DNA from: Ureibacillus sp. FSL W7-1570
Lineage (GTDB): Bacteria; Bacillota; Bacilli; Bacillales_A; Planococcaceae
Length of the DNA: 64,000 nt
Assembly (NCBI RefSeq): GCF_038593265.1
Contig: NZ_CP151979.1
Span: 3,169,001-3,233,000 of the forward strand
Direction of reading: 5' to 3'
The notes beneath the pieces were generated by a model. It was not told the DNA's origin. It worked only from the letters and a program-made list of their open reading frames with translations, and made no database searches. The translations under genes and the position numbers were made by a program. The number at the start of each line of letters is the position of its first letter. Position 1 is the first letter of the stretch. Positions 8,720 through 19,143 of this stretch are shown piece after piece.

Positions 8720-11700
8720 ATGTCATTACGAATCATCAGCGGACGGGCCGGGACAGGAAAAACGGCCTTAATACACCGTGAAATTGTGGAAGAAGTGAAA
8801 TCCAATCCTTTTGGTCCCCCCATTTATTTGATCGTTCCGGATCAAATGTCCTTTTCGACGGAATACCAGCTGACGAACCACTATGGGATCGAAGGTTTGA
8901 TTCGGGCCCAGGTCATGACTTTCAAGCGATTATCCTGGCATATATTGCAGGAAACCGGGGGCATCGCCAAAGATAAAGTGGATAAAATCGGCTATCGCAT
9001 GCTCCTGAGACGGCTGCTGGAAGAGAATAAAGACCAATTTGCTTTATTCGGCCAAGCTGCGGACAAACCGGGATTTACGGAAGAAATTGAAAAGATGATC
9101 AGGGAATTTAATCAGTTCAACATCGATAGCCAGGCGTTGAAAGTGGCGATCGGCCAATTTGAACAATCGGAAGCTCCTCATACATTGATTGCGAAAACGA
9201 AGGACTTGCAAATCATTGTTCAAAAATTGGAAGAAATATTGGGAGACAGGTATGTGGAAGGGGACGGACTGTACCCGTTTTTAATCCGGCAAATGAAGAA
9301 CTCCGAAAAATTGAAAGATACCCATGTATACATCGATGGATTCACTTTCTTTACCGTCCGGGAGTTTGAGATCATCAAGCAGCTGTTGGCACTGACCAAA
9401 CGGGTGACGGTGGTTCTTCCATTTGAAGATGAAAAGGATAAAGATGATGAGCAGGCGGTGTTCCATCGCGCGGCGTTGATGTACGACAAATTGCGGCAAG
9501 AAGCGATAAATTTTGGGATTGAAATCGAACCGCGCATACATATGCAAACGGTGCATCGTTATCGAAATAAAGATTTACGGCATGTGGAACAAGAGTTTCA
9601 TGAGCCGGTTCCGGATAAGTTGGAAGCGGAAGGTTTTGTCCAAATCATTGAAGGATCCAACCGCCGGGCAGAAGTTCATGGAATTGCCCGGGAAATAAAA
9701 CGGTTGGTGCAAGAGGAGGGCATTCGTTATCGTGATATAGGGATTATGTATCGGCAAGCGGAAGTGTATGATCCGTTGATTTCGACAATTTTCGCCCAAT
9801 ACGACATTCCTGTTTTTACGAACGAGAAAAAGCCGATGTTGCATCATCCATTAATTGAATTCAGCCGTTCCGTTTTGGAAGTGGTCACATCCCGTTGGAA
9901 ATATGAGCCGATTTTCCGCAGTGTGAAAACGGATTTATTTTTCCCGCTCCATTCCGATGTGAAAGAAATGCGGGAGAAGGCGGATCTATTCGAAAACTTC
10001 GTCATTGCCCAAGGAATTTACGGGGATCGGTGGATGCAGGATGATCGATGGTTTTATAAAAAATACCGCGGTCTGGAGTATGTTTCAAAAAGACAGACCG
10101 ATGAAGAACAGAAGGTCCAAGCGATCATTGATGAAATGAAAGGGTATGTCCGGGAGCCATTGCTGAAATTGGAGCGGGAATTGAAGAAAGCCCGGAACGG
10201 GAAGGAAATCGCCTTTGCTTTATTCTCCTGCATGGATGAATTGCAAGTGTTCGAAAAACTCCAGGCGTTGAAAGATAAAGAGCTGGAAAGCGGCCGTTTG
10301 GAAGAAGCGATGGAACATGACCAGGCTTGGAACCAATGGGTGAATGTGCTTGAACAATTCGTTGTCATGTTTGGTGACCAGCCTTTGACGGTGGAGGAGG
10401 CCGCGAAAATTTTGGATGAAGGTTATAATACCCTCACTTTCTCCAAAATTCCTCCGGCCATCGATGAAGTGACGGTTTCCCAATTGGAGTTTTCCCGCTT
10501 TGACAATATGAAAGTCGTGTTCGTCATCGGCGTGAATGACGGGGTGTATCCGATGCGGATCGACTATGAAGGGCTGATGAACGACTCGGATCGGGAATGG
10601 TTTTCAAGCATTGATATGGAATTGTTCCCAACTTCGAAACACCGTTTAATGGAAGAAAACTTCTACATTTACCGTGCCTTTTCTTCTCCGACGGACCGGT
10701 TGTATGTGACTTATTCAAGCAGCGACGAGGAAAGCAAGGCGCTATTGCCATCCCTATATGTTCAGCGGTTGCTCAATTTGTTTGAAGTGGATGGTGAAAG
10801 CACGCTGCCTCAACAACGGATTTTCGTCGATCCGATTGAAGAGTGGGATCGGTCCCATGTGCTTTCATATTTGCGCCATCCGAGAACTTCCCTTGCCTAC
10901 CTGATGACCCAGTTGAAGCAGGCGGAATCGGAGGAACTGGCACCGGAATGGCAAGCGTTGAAGGCATTTTATGAACGGAGCGAAGAATGGAAACCGGTGC
11001 TTGACCTTGTGATGAAGCCGCTCAAACAGAAAAATGTTTCGGAACCGTTGCAAAAGCCGTTGACGGAAGCATTGTACGGGGATGAATTGACTTCCAGCGT
11101 GTCGCGCATTGAAAAATATTTCAGCTGTCCATTTGCCCATTTTGCAACTTATGGCCTCCGCTTGGAACAGCGGCCGGAGTTCCGGCTGGAAACCTTTGAA
11201 ATGGGGGACTTGTTCCATGAAGCATTGAAATGGATTTCCATGGAAACGAACCGTTTGAATTTGCCATGGAATAAATTGACGCGGGAACAATGCGCATATC
11301 TTGCCCGTGAGGCGGTGGAACGGATTGTGCCGGCCTTCTCCCACCAAATCTTATTAAGCAGTTCCCGTTACCGCTACATTCAGCGGAAACTCATGCGCAT
11401 CATCGAAAAAACGATGGTCGCCTTGACGCATCATGCGAAAAGTTCATTTTTCAAACCGGTTGCCGTGGAAGCTTCTTTTGGTCCGAAAGAACAATTGCCG
11501 CCATTGGAAATTCCGTTAAGAAGCGGACGAAGAATGCAATTGCGCGGCCGCATCGACCGGATTGACTATGCAAAAGTGGGGGACAAAACGTATTTGCGCG
11601 TCATCGATTATAAATCATCGGGCAAAGATTTGGATTTGAATGAAGTGTACTACGGCCTATCTTTGCAATTGTTGACGTATTTGGATGTGGCGGTGGAAAA

Positions 11701-12229
11701 CTCGTTCATCTTGTTGAAAGAATCGGCATTGCCGGCAGGAGTGCTCTACGTCCATGTGCAAAATCCGCTATTAAAAATCGAGAAAGAATTAAATGAAATG
11801 CAGGTCGAAGAAGAACGGCTGAAAATGTTCAAAATGAGAGGGCTGCTGGCGGAAGACCAGGAGGCTGTGATGGCAATGGATGAACGTTTGGAAGAGGATG
11901 GCAAGTCAATCATCATTCCGGTATCCATTACGAAAAAGCAGGAATTTGCCAAAACTTCGAAAGTGGTCCCTCCTGATGCGATGCAGGATTTGCGCCGATT
12001 TGTCCGCAAAAAACACCAGGAAGCGGGGGAATCCATTTTAAGCGGTGACACCTCCATCCGGCCGTTTAAGTTGAAAAACAAAACGGCCTGTGATTATTGC
12101 CAGTTCAAGTCGGTGTGCCAATTCGACCCGACGGAAGGCGAATATCTGCGGTTGCAGGCGGACAAGCTGCCGAACGTGATTGATAAAATTCGAAAGGAGT
12201 TGAATGTTGATGAATCCGATTCCTTCTAA
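8720..12229 (+). CDS. addB: ATP-dependent helicase/deoxyribonuclease subunit B, AddB
   Basis: 1169 residues, normal family length. AddB partners AddA in processing double-strand breaks for RecA and in Chi recognition. Walker A is GRAGTGKT at residues 7-14. The C-terminal RecB-type nuclease motif is VIDYKSS (about 965). Cysteines that bind the 4Fe-4S cluster are visible: one at YFSCPF (about 802) and three in CDYCQFKSVC (about 1123-1132). ATG 8720 follows GGAGGAG. It overlaps addA by 26 bases, so the two are translationally coupled. Confidence 0.97.
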   Translation: MSLRIISGRAGTGKTALIHREIVEEVKSNPFGPPIYLIVPDQMSFSTEYQLTNHYGIEGLIRAQVMTFKRLSWHILQETGGIAKDKVDKIGYRMLLRRLLEENKDQFALFGQAADKPGFTEEIEKMIREFNQFNIDSQALKVAIGQFEQSEAPHTLIAKTKDLQIIVQKLEEILGDRYVEGDGLYPFLIRQMKNSEKLKDTHVYIDGFTFFTVREFEIIKQLLALTKRVTVVLPFEDEKDKDDEQAVFHRAALMYDKLRQEAINFGIEIEPRIHMQTVHRYRNKDLRHVEQEFHEPVPDKLEAEGFVQIIEGSNRRAEVHGIAREIKRLVQEEGIRYRDIGIMYRQAEVYDPLISTIFAQYDIPVFTNEKKPMLHHPLIEFSRSVLEVVTSRWKYEPIFRSVKTDLFFPLHSDVKEMREKADLFENFVIAQGIYGDRWMQDDRWFYKKYRGLEYVSKRQTDEEQKVQAIIDEMKGYVREPLLKLERELKKARNGKEIAFALFSCMDELQVFEKLQALKDKELESGRLEEAMEHDQAWNQWVNVLEQFVVMFGDQPLTVEEAAKILDEGYNTLTFSKIPPAIDEVTVSQLEFSRFDNMKVVFVIGVNDGVYPMRIDYEGLMNDSDREWFSSIDMELFPTSKHRLMEENFYIYRAFSSPTDRLYVTYSSSDEESKALLPSLYVQRLLNLFEVDGESTLPQQRIFVDPIEEWDRSHVLSYLRHPRTSLAYLMTQLKQAESEELAPEWQALKAFYERSEEWKPVLDLVMKPLKQKNVSEPLQKPLTEALYGDELTSSVSRIEKYFSCPFAHFATYGLRLEQRPEFRLETFEMGDLFHEALKWISMETNRLNLPWNKLTREQCAYLAREAVERIVPAFSHQILLSSSRYRYIQRKLMRIIEKTMVALTHHAKSSFFKPVAVEASFGPKEQLPPLEIPLRSGRRMQLRGRIDRIDYAKVGDKTYLRVIDYKSSGKDLDLNEVYYGLSLQLLTYLDVAVENSFILLKESALPAGVLYVHVQNPLLKIEKELNEMQVEEERLKMFKMRGLLAEDQEAVMAMDERLEEDGKSIIIPVSITKKQEFAKTSKVVPPDAMQDLRRFVRKKHQEAGESILSGDTSIRPFKLKNKTACDYCQFKSVCQFDPTEGEYLRLQADKLPNVIDKIRKELNVDESDSF

Positions 12230-15200
12230 ACCAAAGGACGCCACATGGACTGACGAACAATGGAAAGCCATTTGGGCGACGGGGCAGGACATTCTCGTTT
12301 CCGCTGCAGCCGGTTCAGGGAAAACGGCGGTGCTGGTCAACCGGATGATTGAAAAAGTCATCTCGAAGGAAAATCCGATTGATGTGGACGAACTGCTCGT
12401 CGTGACCTTTACAAACGCCGCAGCAGCGGAAATGCGCCATCGACTCGCCGGTGCCTTGGAAAAGGAAATTGCGAAGAATCCGCATAATGCCCATTTGCGG
12501 AAGCAGTTGAGCCTTGTCAATAAAGCGCAAATTTCCACATTGCACTCCTTTTGTTTATCCATCGTTCGGCAATATGCATACATGATTGACATTGATCCGG
12601 GATTCCGCATTGCCAGCGAAGGGGAAATCTCTTTATTGCGGGATGATGTGATAAAAGACGTCATGGAAGAAGCCTACAGTGCGGAAGAGGACTCGGACGT
12701 GAACCGCATTTACCGGTTGGTGGACAGTTTCACCTCCGACCGGGATGACCAGGAAATTGAAAAGCTCATCGAACAGTTGTATGACAATGCAATGGTGCAT
12801 CCGGAACCGAAAAAATGGCTACAATCCCTTGTGGAGCAATACCGGCTTCCGGATTACATCACGGTGGATGAGTTGCCTTTCATCGGACATGTGAAAAATG
12901 CCATTGAATTTCAGTTGGAGGAAGCAAAGTCTCATCTCTTGTCGGTCAGAAAATATGCTTTGATGCCGGATGGTCCGTACCCCTATGGGGCGACGGTGGA
13001 ATTGGATTTGGCGCTCATTCAGGAGGCGTTGCGGCGCATCCGTTCTTCCTGGCAAGAAGCGTACGATTTCTTTACAACGTTGAAATGGGAGACCCTTGCC
13101 CGGGTGGCGAAAGATTCCTGCGATGAGGAATTGAAGAAGAAAGCGCAGGATAAACGGAATAAGGCGAAAGAGGTCGTAAAAAAAATCCAGGAAACGTATT
13201 TTGCAAGAAAGCCGGAGCGGCTCATTGAAGAAATCCGCCTCATGGCACCGGCAATCGAAACATTGGTCGAACTCACTCTGAAATTTGGCGAGAAATTTAA
13301 GCAGGCAAAGCTGGAAAAAGGCATCATGGATTTTTCGGATTTGGAACATTTCGCCCTGGAAATATTGACGGTGGAAGAGGATGGACAGATCAAGCCGTCT
13401 CCTGTCGCGTTGGAATTTCAAAAGCGGTTCAAAGAAGTGCTCGTGGATGAATATCAGGATACGAACATGTTGCAAGAAACGATTTTGCAACTGGTGAAAC
13501 GCGGCGATGAAAGCAATGGCAACATGTTCATGGTCGGGGATGTGAAGCAGTCCATTTACCGTTTCCGTCTGGCGGAACCGATGCTCTTTTTACATAAGTA
13601 TTTAACCTTTGAGGAAGAGCCGAAAACAAGCGGTTTAAAAATCGATTTGAATGCCAACTTCCGCAGCCGGAAGGAAGTCCTCCACGCAACGAACTGCATC
13701 TTTGAGCAGGTGATGGGCGAAAAGGTCGGGGAAATCACTTACGACGAGAAGGCGGCTTTGAAACCGGGCGCGCCGTACAATGAGGAAGAAGTGCCGGTGG
13801 AATTGGCCATCATCCACGAAGAACAGCCCGATGCTTCATCCGGAAGTGACGAGGAAGAGGATTTGGAAGCCATCTTGGAAGAAGAGATGAAAAAATCCCA
13901 GCAGGAAGCCCGCTACATCATTCAGCGCATCAAAGAATTGATGGAGGCCGGGGCGACCGTTTATGATACGAAACAAAAAGACCCGGCGAAAAGAACCCGC
14001 CCGTTGCGTTACAGCGACATCGTCATTTTGATGCGTTCCATGACGTGGTCAAACGATATCATCGAGGAATTCAAGGCGGCCAATATCCCGTTATATGCGG
14101 AAAGCTCGAAAGGGTATTTCGATGCTTTGGAAGTCATGATCATGATGAATTTGTTGAAAGTCATCGACAACCCGTATCAGGATATTCCATTGGCATCGGT
14201 TTTAAGGGCGCCATTTGTGGGGCTTACGGAAAATGAATTGGCGCTGATCCGTTTAACCGAAAAGAACGCGCCTTTTTACGAGGCGGTCAAAAAATTTGTT
14301 GAACAGGGCCATTCAGGACTTGAAGCCCAAACCCAATCCAAACTTGAGAAGTTTCTGCGGCAGCTTGATACGTGGAGGGATATGGCACGGCGAGGCAGCC
14401 TTTCCGATTTGATTTGGAAAATTTATTTGGACACCCATTACTATGAAATGGTTGGCGCCATGTCCAACGGCAAACAGAGACAAGCCAATTTGCGTGCCCT
14501 CCATGACCGGGCATTGACTTTCGAAAAATCTTCTTACCGCGGTTTGTTCCGCTTTTTGCGGTTCATCGACCGAATGAAAGCCCGCGGAGAAGATTTGGGC
14601 ATCGCCAAAGCCATTGGAGAAAAGGATGATGTGGTCCGTTTAGTGACCATCCACTCATCCAAAGGGCTTGAATATCCCGTTGTATTTGTGGCGGGACTGG
14701 GCAACAAATTCAATCTGAAGGATTTCAACGAACCGTATCTATTTGATCAAACTTACGGTCTTGCAGTGAAAGCGATCGACCCGGACAACCGGATCATGTA
14801 CACTTCATTGCCGTTCTTGGCCATGAAGGAAAAGAAAAGATTGGAAATGATTGCTGAGGAAATGCGGATTTTATATGTGGCGATGACCCGGGCGAAAGAG
14901 CGTCTCATTCTCGTCGGCTCCGTGAAAGATTGGGAGAAAACGAAACACAGTTGGTGTGAAATGCAAAGCTTGCCCCACAATGAGATGCTGCCGGACTATG
15001 TAAGGGCGGGAGCAAAAAGTTACCTTGATTGGATCGGTCCAGCCATCAGCAGACATGAGGCTTTTAAAGAATTCAGTGATGAAGAATACATGCCGATACC
15101 GCATCCGTCCACCTGGAAAGTGAGTGTCATCTCCAATGAAACGTTCCTGAAAAAACCGTTGGAAGCGGAAGAGTCGGCAACCAACGGACAAATGGAAGAA

Positions 15201-15944
15201 GTGGATGAACACTTGCTGCAAGAGCTCAACCGCCGATTTACTTACGCATACCCGTTTGAATGGGCGACGAAGAAAAAATCGAAAACAAGCGTATCCGAAA
15301 TGAAGCGCATTGAAAACTTGCGGCAGGATGAAGAGCAGGATGCGGAGATCATGAAGCTCATCTTAAAAAAACGCGGTAAATCCCTTGTGAAGCGGCCATT
15401 GTTTATGGAAGAAAAACAGCTGACGGCGACGGAAATCGGGACAGCGATGCACACGGTGATGCAACATGTGCCGCAGCAAGGGTTTGAAAACATGGAGGAA
15501 GCGCAGCAATTCCTTGATGGGCTTGCCAATAAACAATTGATTACGGAAGAAGAACGGAAAGCAATCGAGCTGGAAAAACTGTTGCATTTCTTCCAGACTC
15601 CAATCGGACAGCGGTTCAGCCATGCGCAAAAATTGTACCGGGAAGTGCCGTTCACATTAAGCGTGAAAGATGCGGACGGCGATTCCCAAATCATTCAGGG
15701 GATTGTCGATTGCCTGATGCTGGATGAGGATGGAAGATGGGTGCTTCTTGATTACAAAACGGATAAAATTTTGCCTTCCTTTGAGGAAGAAAAGGCGCTG
15801 ATCCGTGAAATGACGAAACGCTATGGGGTACAAATCCGACTTTATACGGAAGCGGTCGAAAAGATTCTGCGCATCAAAGTGGATGAAAAGATGCTCTACT
15901 TGTTCGATGCCGGGAAAGAGGTGCAATTGGGGTCGCTGGTTTGA
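12204..15944 (+). CDS. addA: ATP-dependent helicase/nuclease subunit A, AddA
   Basis: 1246 residues. UvrD-type helicase with Walker A AAAGSGKT (about 33-40), a Walker B/DExx motif VDEYQDTN (about 414), helicase motif VTIHSSKGLEYPVVFVAGL, and a C-terminal nuclease with LLDYKTDK (about 1181). It supplies 3'-5' helicase and nuclease activity in AddAB. The start is ATG 12204 (AAAGGAG at 12193-12199), or ATG 12210 two codons on. In B. subtilis sbcDC follows; here a DUF418 gene does. Confidence 0.97.
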   Translation: MLMNPIPSKPKDATWTDEQWKAIWATGQDILVSAAAGSGKTAVLVNRMIEKVISKENPIDVDELLVVTFTNAAAAEMRHRLAGALEKEIAKNPHNAHLRKQLSLVNKAQISTLHSFCLSIVRQYAYMIDIDPGFRIASEGEISLLRDDVIKDVMEEAYSAEEDSDVNRIYRLVDSFTSDRDDQEIEKLIEQLYDNAMVHPEPKKWLQSLVEQYRLPDYITVDELPFIGHVKNAIEFQLEEAKSHLLSVRKYALMPDGPYPYGATVELDLALIQEALRRIRSSWQEAYDFFTTLKWETLARVAKDSCDEELKKKAQDKRNKAKEVVKKIQETYFARKPERLIEEIRLMAPAIETLVELTLKFGEKFKQAKLEKGIMDFSDLEHFALEILTVEEDGQIKPSPVALEFQKRFKEVLVDEYQDTNMLQETILQLVKRGDESNGNMFMVGDVKQSIYRFRLAEPMLFLHKYLTFEEEPKTSGLKIDLNANFRSRKEVLHATNCIFEQVMGEKVGEITYDEKAALKPGAPYNEEEVPVELAIIHEEQPDASSGSDEEEDLEAILEEEMKKSQQEARYIIQRIKELMEAGATVYDTKQKDPAKRTRPLRYSDIVILMRSMTWSNDIIEEFKAANIPLYAESSKGYFDALEVMIMMNLLKVIDNPYQDIPLASVLRAPFVGLTENELALIRLTEKNAPFYEAVKKFVEQGHSGLEAQTQSKLEKFLRQLDTWRDMARRGSLSDLIWKIYLDTHYYEMVGAMSNGKQRQANLRALHDRALTFEKSSYRGLFRFLRFIDRMKARGEDLGIAKAIGEKDDVVRLVTIHSSKGLEYPVVFVAGLGNKFNLKDFNEPYLFDQTYGLAVKAIDPDNRIMYTSLPFLAMKEKKRLEMIAEEMRILYVAMTRAKERLILVGSVKDWEKTKHSWCEMQSLPHNEMLPDYVRAGAKSYLDWIGPAISRHEAFKEFSDEEYMPIPHPSTWKVSVISNETFLKKPLEAEESATNGQMEEVDEHLLQELNRRFTYAYPFEWATKKKSKTSVSEMKRIENLRQDEEQDAEIMKLILKKRGKSLVKRPLFMEEKQLTATEIGTAMHTVMQHVPQQGFENMEEAQQFLDGLANKQLITEEERKAIELEKLLHFFQTPIGQRFSHAQKLYREVPFTLSVKDADGDSQIIQGIVDCLMLDEDGRWVLLDYKTDKILPSFEEEKALIREMTKRYGVQIRLYTEAVEKILRIKVDEKMLYLFDAGKEVQLGSLV

Positions 15945-16019
15945 AACATCATTCGTCAATTTTTCTTGTAAGTTATTTAGGAAAATGGTAGTTTAATTGT
16001 ATTTAGGAGGTCGAATGAA

Positions 16020-17195
16020 ATGTTTCAACCAACGACGTTAAACGAAAGAATCCATACCCTCGATATTATGCGGGGAGTGAGTCTGCTCGGCATTTTGCTT
16101 GTCAACATGTTCGCCTTTTCCCAACCGCTTCCCCATGTCCATGATTTGAACAGTTGGTTCACGGACATTCATGATCAACTGAACTATCAATTGCTTGATA
16201 TATATGTGCAAGGAAGCTTTTATCCTTTGTTTTCCATGCTGTTCGGCTACGGCTTGGCGATGCAGTACATGAAAGCGGAACGGACGGGGACGAATTTTTA
16301 TCCGTTTGCATTGAAGCGCCTCCTTGTGCTGCTCATCATCGGTTTGCTGCATGCCTTTCTCCTTTGGTGGGGCGACATCATTACGATGTATGCGGTTTGC
16401 GGCTTTTTTCTGATTTTGCTGCTGAGATTGAATAGCGGCTGGATGCTTTCCATTGCATTGGTTTTGAATGGACTTTTCCATACATTGATCATTTCCGTTT
16501 ATGCGATGGCGGAGATTGCCAATGATGAGTATGAAACGTTTGTCGATATAAGTGCGATAGAAGATGCCATTACTGCCTACGGAATCGGGACATGGAAAGA
16601 TGCATTCATGCAGCGCCTAAATGATTTGGCGATCCAAATGTCTCCGTCAATGTGGATCAGTGCCATGTTTACAATCCTTCCATATATGTTGGTCGGAGCG
16701 GCAGCGGCAAAATGGCGCCTGGTGGAAAGGGCAAAAGAGTTGAAAGGGAGATGGATTATCCTTGCCATTGTTTGCATTGCGGGGGGGCTGTTTTTAAAAA
16801 GCTATCCATTCCATACAACGCGGACTTACTTATGGGAATATGTCCGGGTTTATATGGGAGGACCGATTGTCGCAATCGGATATGCATCAGCCATTGTGCT
16901 CCTTTGCCTCATCCCATTCCTTCCGAAGCTGTTAAGCCCGATCGCCAAAGCGGGCCGCATGTCCTTGACCCTTTATCTCATGCAGTCCGTCATTTGTACG
17001 TTGTTGTTCTACAATTACGGTTTCGGCCTTTACGGCAAAGTGGATGTCTTGATGGGAATAGTGATTGCCATCAGCATTTATGTGATTCAAGCCGCCTTTG
17101 CCGAGCTATGGTTCATCAAGTTCCGGCAAGGTCCGCTGGAATACCTGGTCAAACGGATGACGTACGGAAAAACGTTAAAGAAAATGGAGCAATAA
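16020..17195 (+). CDS. DUF418 (YeiB-like) membrane protein
   Basis: 391 residues with eight or more membrane segments. It begins with the family motif LDIMRGVSLLGILLVNMFAF and ends with the DUF418 region AGRMSLTLYLMQSVICTLLFYNYGFGLYG. The function is not established; membrane transport or acyl transfer have been suggested for relatives. ATG 16020 follows TAGGAGG (16004-16010). No clear terminator separates it from yisK. Confidence 0.88.
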   Translation: MFQPTTLNERIHTLDIMRGVSLLGILLVNMFAFSQPLPHVHDLNSWFTDIHDQLNYQLLDIYVQGSFYPLFSMLFGYGLAMQYMKAERTGTNFYPFALKRLLVLLIIGLLHAFLLWWGDIITMYAVCGFFLILLLRLNSGWMLSIALVLNGLFHTLIISVYAMAEIANDEYETFVDISAIEDAITAYGIGTWKDAFMQRLNDLAIQMSPSMWISAMFTILPYMLVGAAAAKWRLVERAKELKGRWIILAIVCIAGGLFLKSYPFHTTRTYLWEYVRVYMGGPIVAIGYASAIVLLCLIPFLPKLLSPIAKAGRMSLTLYLMQSVICTLLFYNYGFGLYGKVDVLMGIVIAISIYVIQAAFAELWFIKFRQGPLEYLVKRMTYGKTLKKMEQ

Positions 17196-17265
17196 CGGTT
17201 TTTTTCATGTAATATTGTTATTAATATCAGAAATAATTTGTGAAAATGAAAAGGGGCTATTACTG

Positions 17266-18168
17266 ATGAAGATTCTATCCTTTAAATTCAATAATCAATT
17301 GAAATTTGGTCCAAAAGTAAAAAAAGAAGAAGCCGTTTGGGATGTATTGGCGATCCAGGAATCCCTTGAAGTGTTCCCATCCTTCCCGCAAACGATTATT
17401 GAAGGCGTTGCATTGGGGTATGATTTTGTTGAGAAGATCCGCAGATTGGTGGAAGTAGCGGAAAAATCGGACAAACCGGATAAGTTCAAATTATCTTTCA
17501 GCGAGATTGAATGGTTGTCGCCGATCCCAAGAACCCCAAAAAATATTATTTGTGTGGCGAAAAACTATGATGAACATGCAAAGGAAATGGGAGGAGAAGC
17601 TGCTCCGTCCGATTTGGTCATTTTCACAAAATCTCCGACAGCGATTGCGGCTGACAATCAAGTGCTGTCCATCCATGCGGACAAAACCGACTCCCTTGAC
17701 TACGAAGGGGAGCTGGCGGTGATCATCGGAAAAGTTGGCAGAAACATTCCTGTCAATTTGGCCTATGATTATATTTTCGGCTATACGATCGCCAATGATC
17801 TAACAGCCCGTGATGTTCAAGAGCGCCATCAACAATATTTCTTGGGCAAAAGTTTGGATGCCACTTGTCCGATGGGCCCTTACATTGTGACGAAAGATGA
17901 AATTCCAAATCCTCAAAATTTGACGATCGTGACAAAGGTGAATGGGGAAGTGCGGCAAAACGGAAATACCGCAGATATGATGTTCCCGATCGATCGATTG
18001 ATTTCCATCATCTCCCATCATGTAACGTTGGAGCCCGGCGATGTCATTTTGACGGGAACGCCTAAAGGGGTCGGGAAAGGCATGAATCCTCCACAGTTCT
18101 TAAAATCCGGGGATGTCGTGAGAATCTCCATTGAAGGAATCGGTACATTGACAAACCGTTTTGAATAA
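17266..18168 (+). CDS. yisK: Fumarylacetoacetate hydrolase-family protein YisK
   Basis: 300 residues. An N-terminal domain of about 90 residues precedes a FAH fold (GYTIANDLTARDVQERHQQY; metal-binding acidic residues in LDYEGELAVIIGK). B. subtilis YisK is reported to be an oxaloacetate decarboxylase that also binds the Mbl cytoskeleton. ATG 17266 follows AAAAGGGG and gives the normal length; an in-frame TTG at 17215 has no ribosome site. YisL lies next, as in B. subtilis. Confidence 0.9.
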   Translation: MKILSFKFNNQLKFGPKVKKEEAVWDVLAIQESLEVFPSFPQTIIEGVALGYDFVEKIRRLVEVAEKSDKPDKFKLSFSEIEWLSPIPRTPKNIICVAKNYDEHAKEMGGEAAPSDLVIFTKSPTAIAADNQVLSIHADKTDSLDYEGELAVIIGKVGRNIPVNLAYDYIFGYTIANDLTARDVQERHQQYFLGKSLDATCPMGPYIVTKDEIPNPQNLTIVTKVNGEVRQNGNTADMMFPIDRLISIISHHVTLEPGDVILTGTPKGVGKGMNPPQFLKSGDVVRISIEGIGTLTNRFE

Positions 18169-18198
18169 AAACCTTTGAATTTCGCTAAAATGAATGGA

Positions 18199-18251
18199 AG
18201 AACCCGTAAATATTTGCAATAAAATGCAAAAAACTTGCGGGTTCTTTTTTC
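18199..18251 (+). terminator. Terminator after yisK
   Basis: AGAACCCG... at 18199-18209 pairs with the arm at 18235-18245, followed by a run of Ts. Confidence 0.85.
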
Positions 18252-18360
18252 TATATATTAAAATGACTTCCAAGTAATAAAGGTTATTATATTTGAATTA
18301 AACTAAATCCCATGATAGCATGGACAATGAATGAAAAATGAACAAGAGGTGGGGGAATTA

Positions 18361-18723
18361 ATGGATTTTTTGACTAGCTCGACACATTTACACATTACAA
18401 CATGGTTTATCGGAATCATCTTGTTCCTTATTGGGGCCATCAAACCGAATAAAGGGTTACATATGGCATTGCGTCTATTCTATATTTTAATCATTATCAC
18501 GGGCGGCGCTTTATTTATTGAAGCGATGGATTACGGCCAAGGCATGAACTATGGCATTAAGCTCATTTTGGGCATTTTGGTGATCAGTATGATGGAAATG
18601 GTGCTTGTCCGCCAATCCAAAGGGAAATCAGCGACTGCATTTTGGATTCTGTTTGTCATTTTCTTATTTTTGACATTATTCTACGGATTCAAATTGCCGA
18701 TGGGTATGAACTTCTTAGCTTAA
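18361..18723 (+). CDS. yisL: YisL-family (DUF1516) membrane protein
   Basis: 120 residues with four membrane segments; starts MDFLTSSTHLHITTW, the YisL signature. Function unknown. ATG 18361 follows GAGGTGGGGGAA. Its position after yisK is conserved. Confidence 0.88.
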   Translation: MDFLTSSTHLHITTWFIGIILFLIGAIKPNKGLHMALRLFYILIIITGGALFIEAMDYGQGMNYGIKLILGILVISMMEMVLVRQSKGKSATAFWILFVIFLFLTLFYGFKLPMGMNFLA

Positions 18724-18735
18724 ATGATTGCGATT

Positions 18736-18769
18736 CGCAAAGTACAAGGATTCGTACTTTGCGTTTTTT
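18736..18769 (+). terminator. Terminator after yisL
   Basis: A perfect 10-base stem, CGCAAAGTAC (18736-18745) with GTACTTTGCG (18754-18763), then six Ts. Confidence 0.92.
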
Positions 18770-18871
18770 ATTGGAATCTTTGGTCGTTGCGCAAGAAATG
18801 GAGCGGAAGTAATAGAAATTCTTTCTCAATTCCTCTAAAATGAATTCAACTGAGAAAATGAAGGGGAATGG

Positions 18872-19021
18872 ATGATGATTTCAATTTTCATGCTTGTATT
18901 CACCGCTTGTCTGATGATATTTTTCCTTGTTTTCGCTTTTTTGCAAAACCCGGTGCATACCCGGAAGGAAGAATGGGATGAATTGGAGGAAGAGCAAGGC
19001 GGGCACGGGAAATGGCCGTGA
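18872..19021 (+). CDS. Small single-pass membrane protein, 49 residues
   Basis: Opens MMISIFMLVFTACLMIF and has one strongly hydrophobic helix (about residues 3-24), then a charged tail rich in Glu and Lys. ATG 18872 is preceded by GAAGGGGAATGG. It stands alone between the yisL terminator and the GH13 gene. I do not recognise a family. The Cys after the hydrophobic stretch does not fit a lipobox well. Confidence 0.6.
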   Translation: MMISIFMLVFTACLMIFFLVFAFLQNPVHTRKEEWDELEEEQGGHGKWP

Positions 19022-19143
19022 TTATTTGTCACAATTTCGTCAAATATACAAGCGGAATTGATAAAACTTTTCTTAATTATGGAGAGCAGTGTCCACATTT
19101 TTGGTAAAATGTCGTTGATTGGTTTTAAAGGAGAGGGATTATT

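Noticed and set aside
12819-13490. Antisense open frame (223 codons) opposite addA
   Set aside because: Phe/Arg-rich shadow translation of a strongly coding strand; no start signal.
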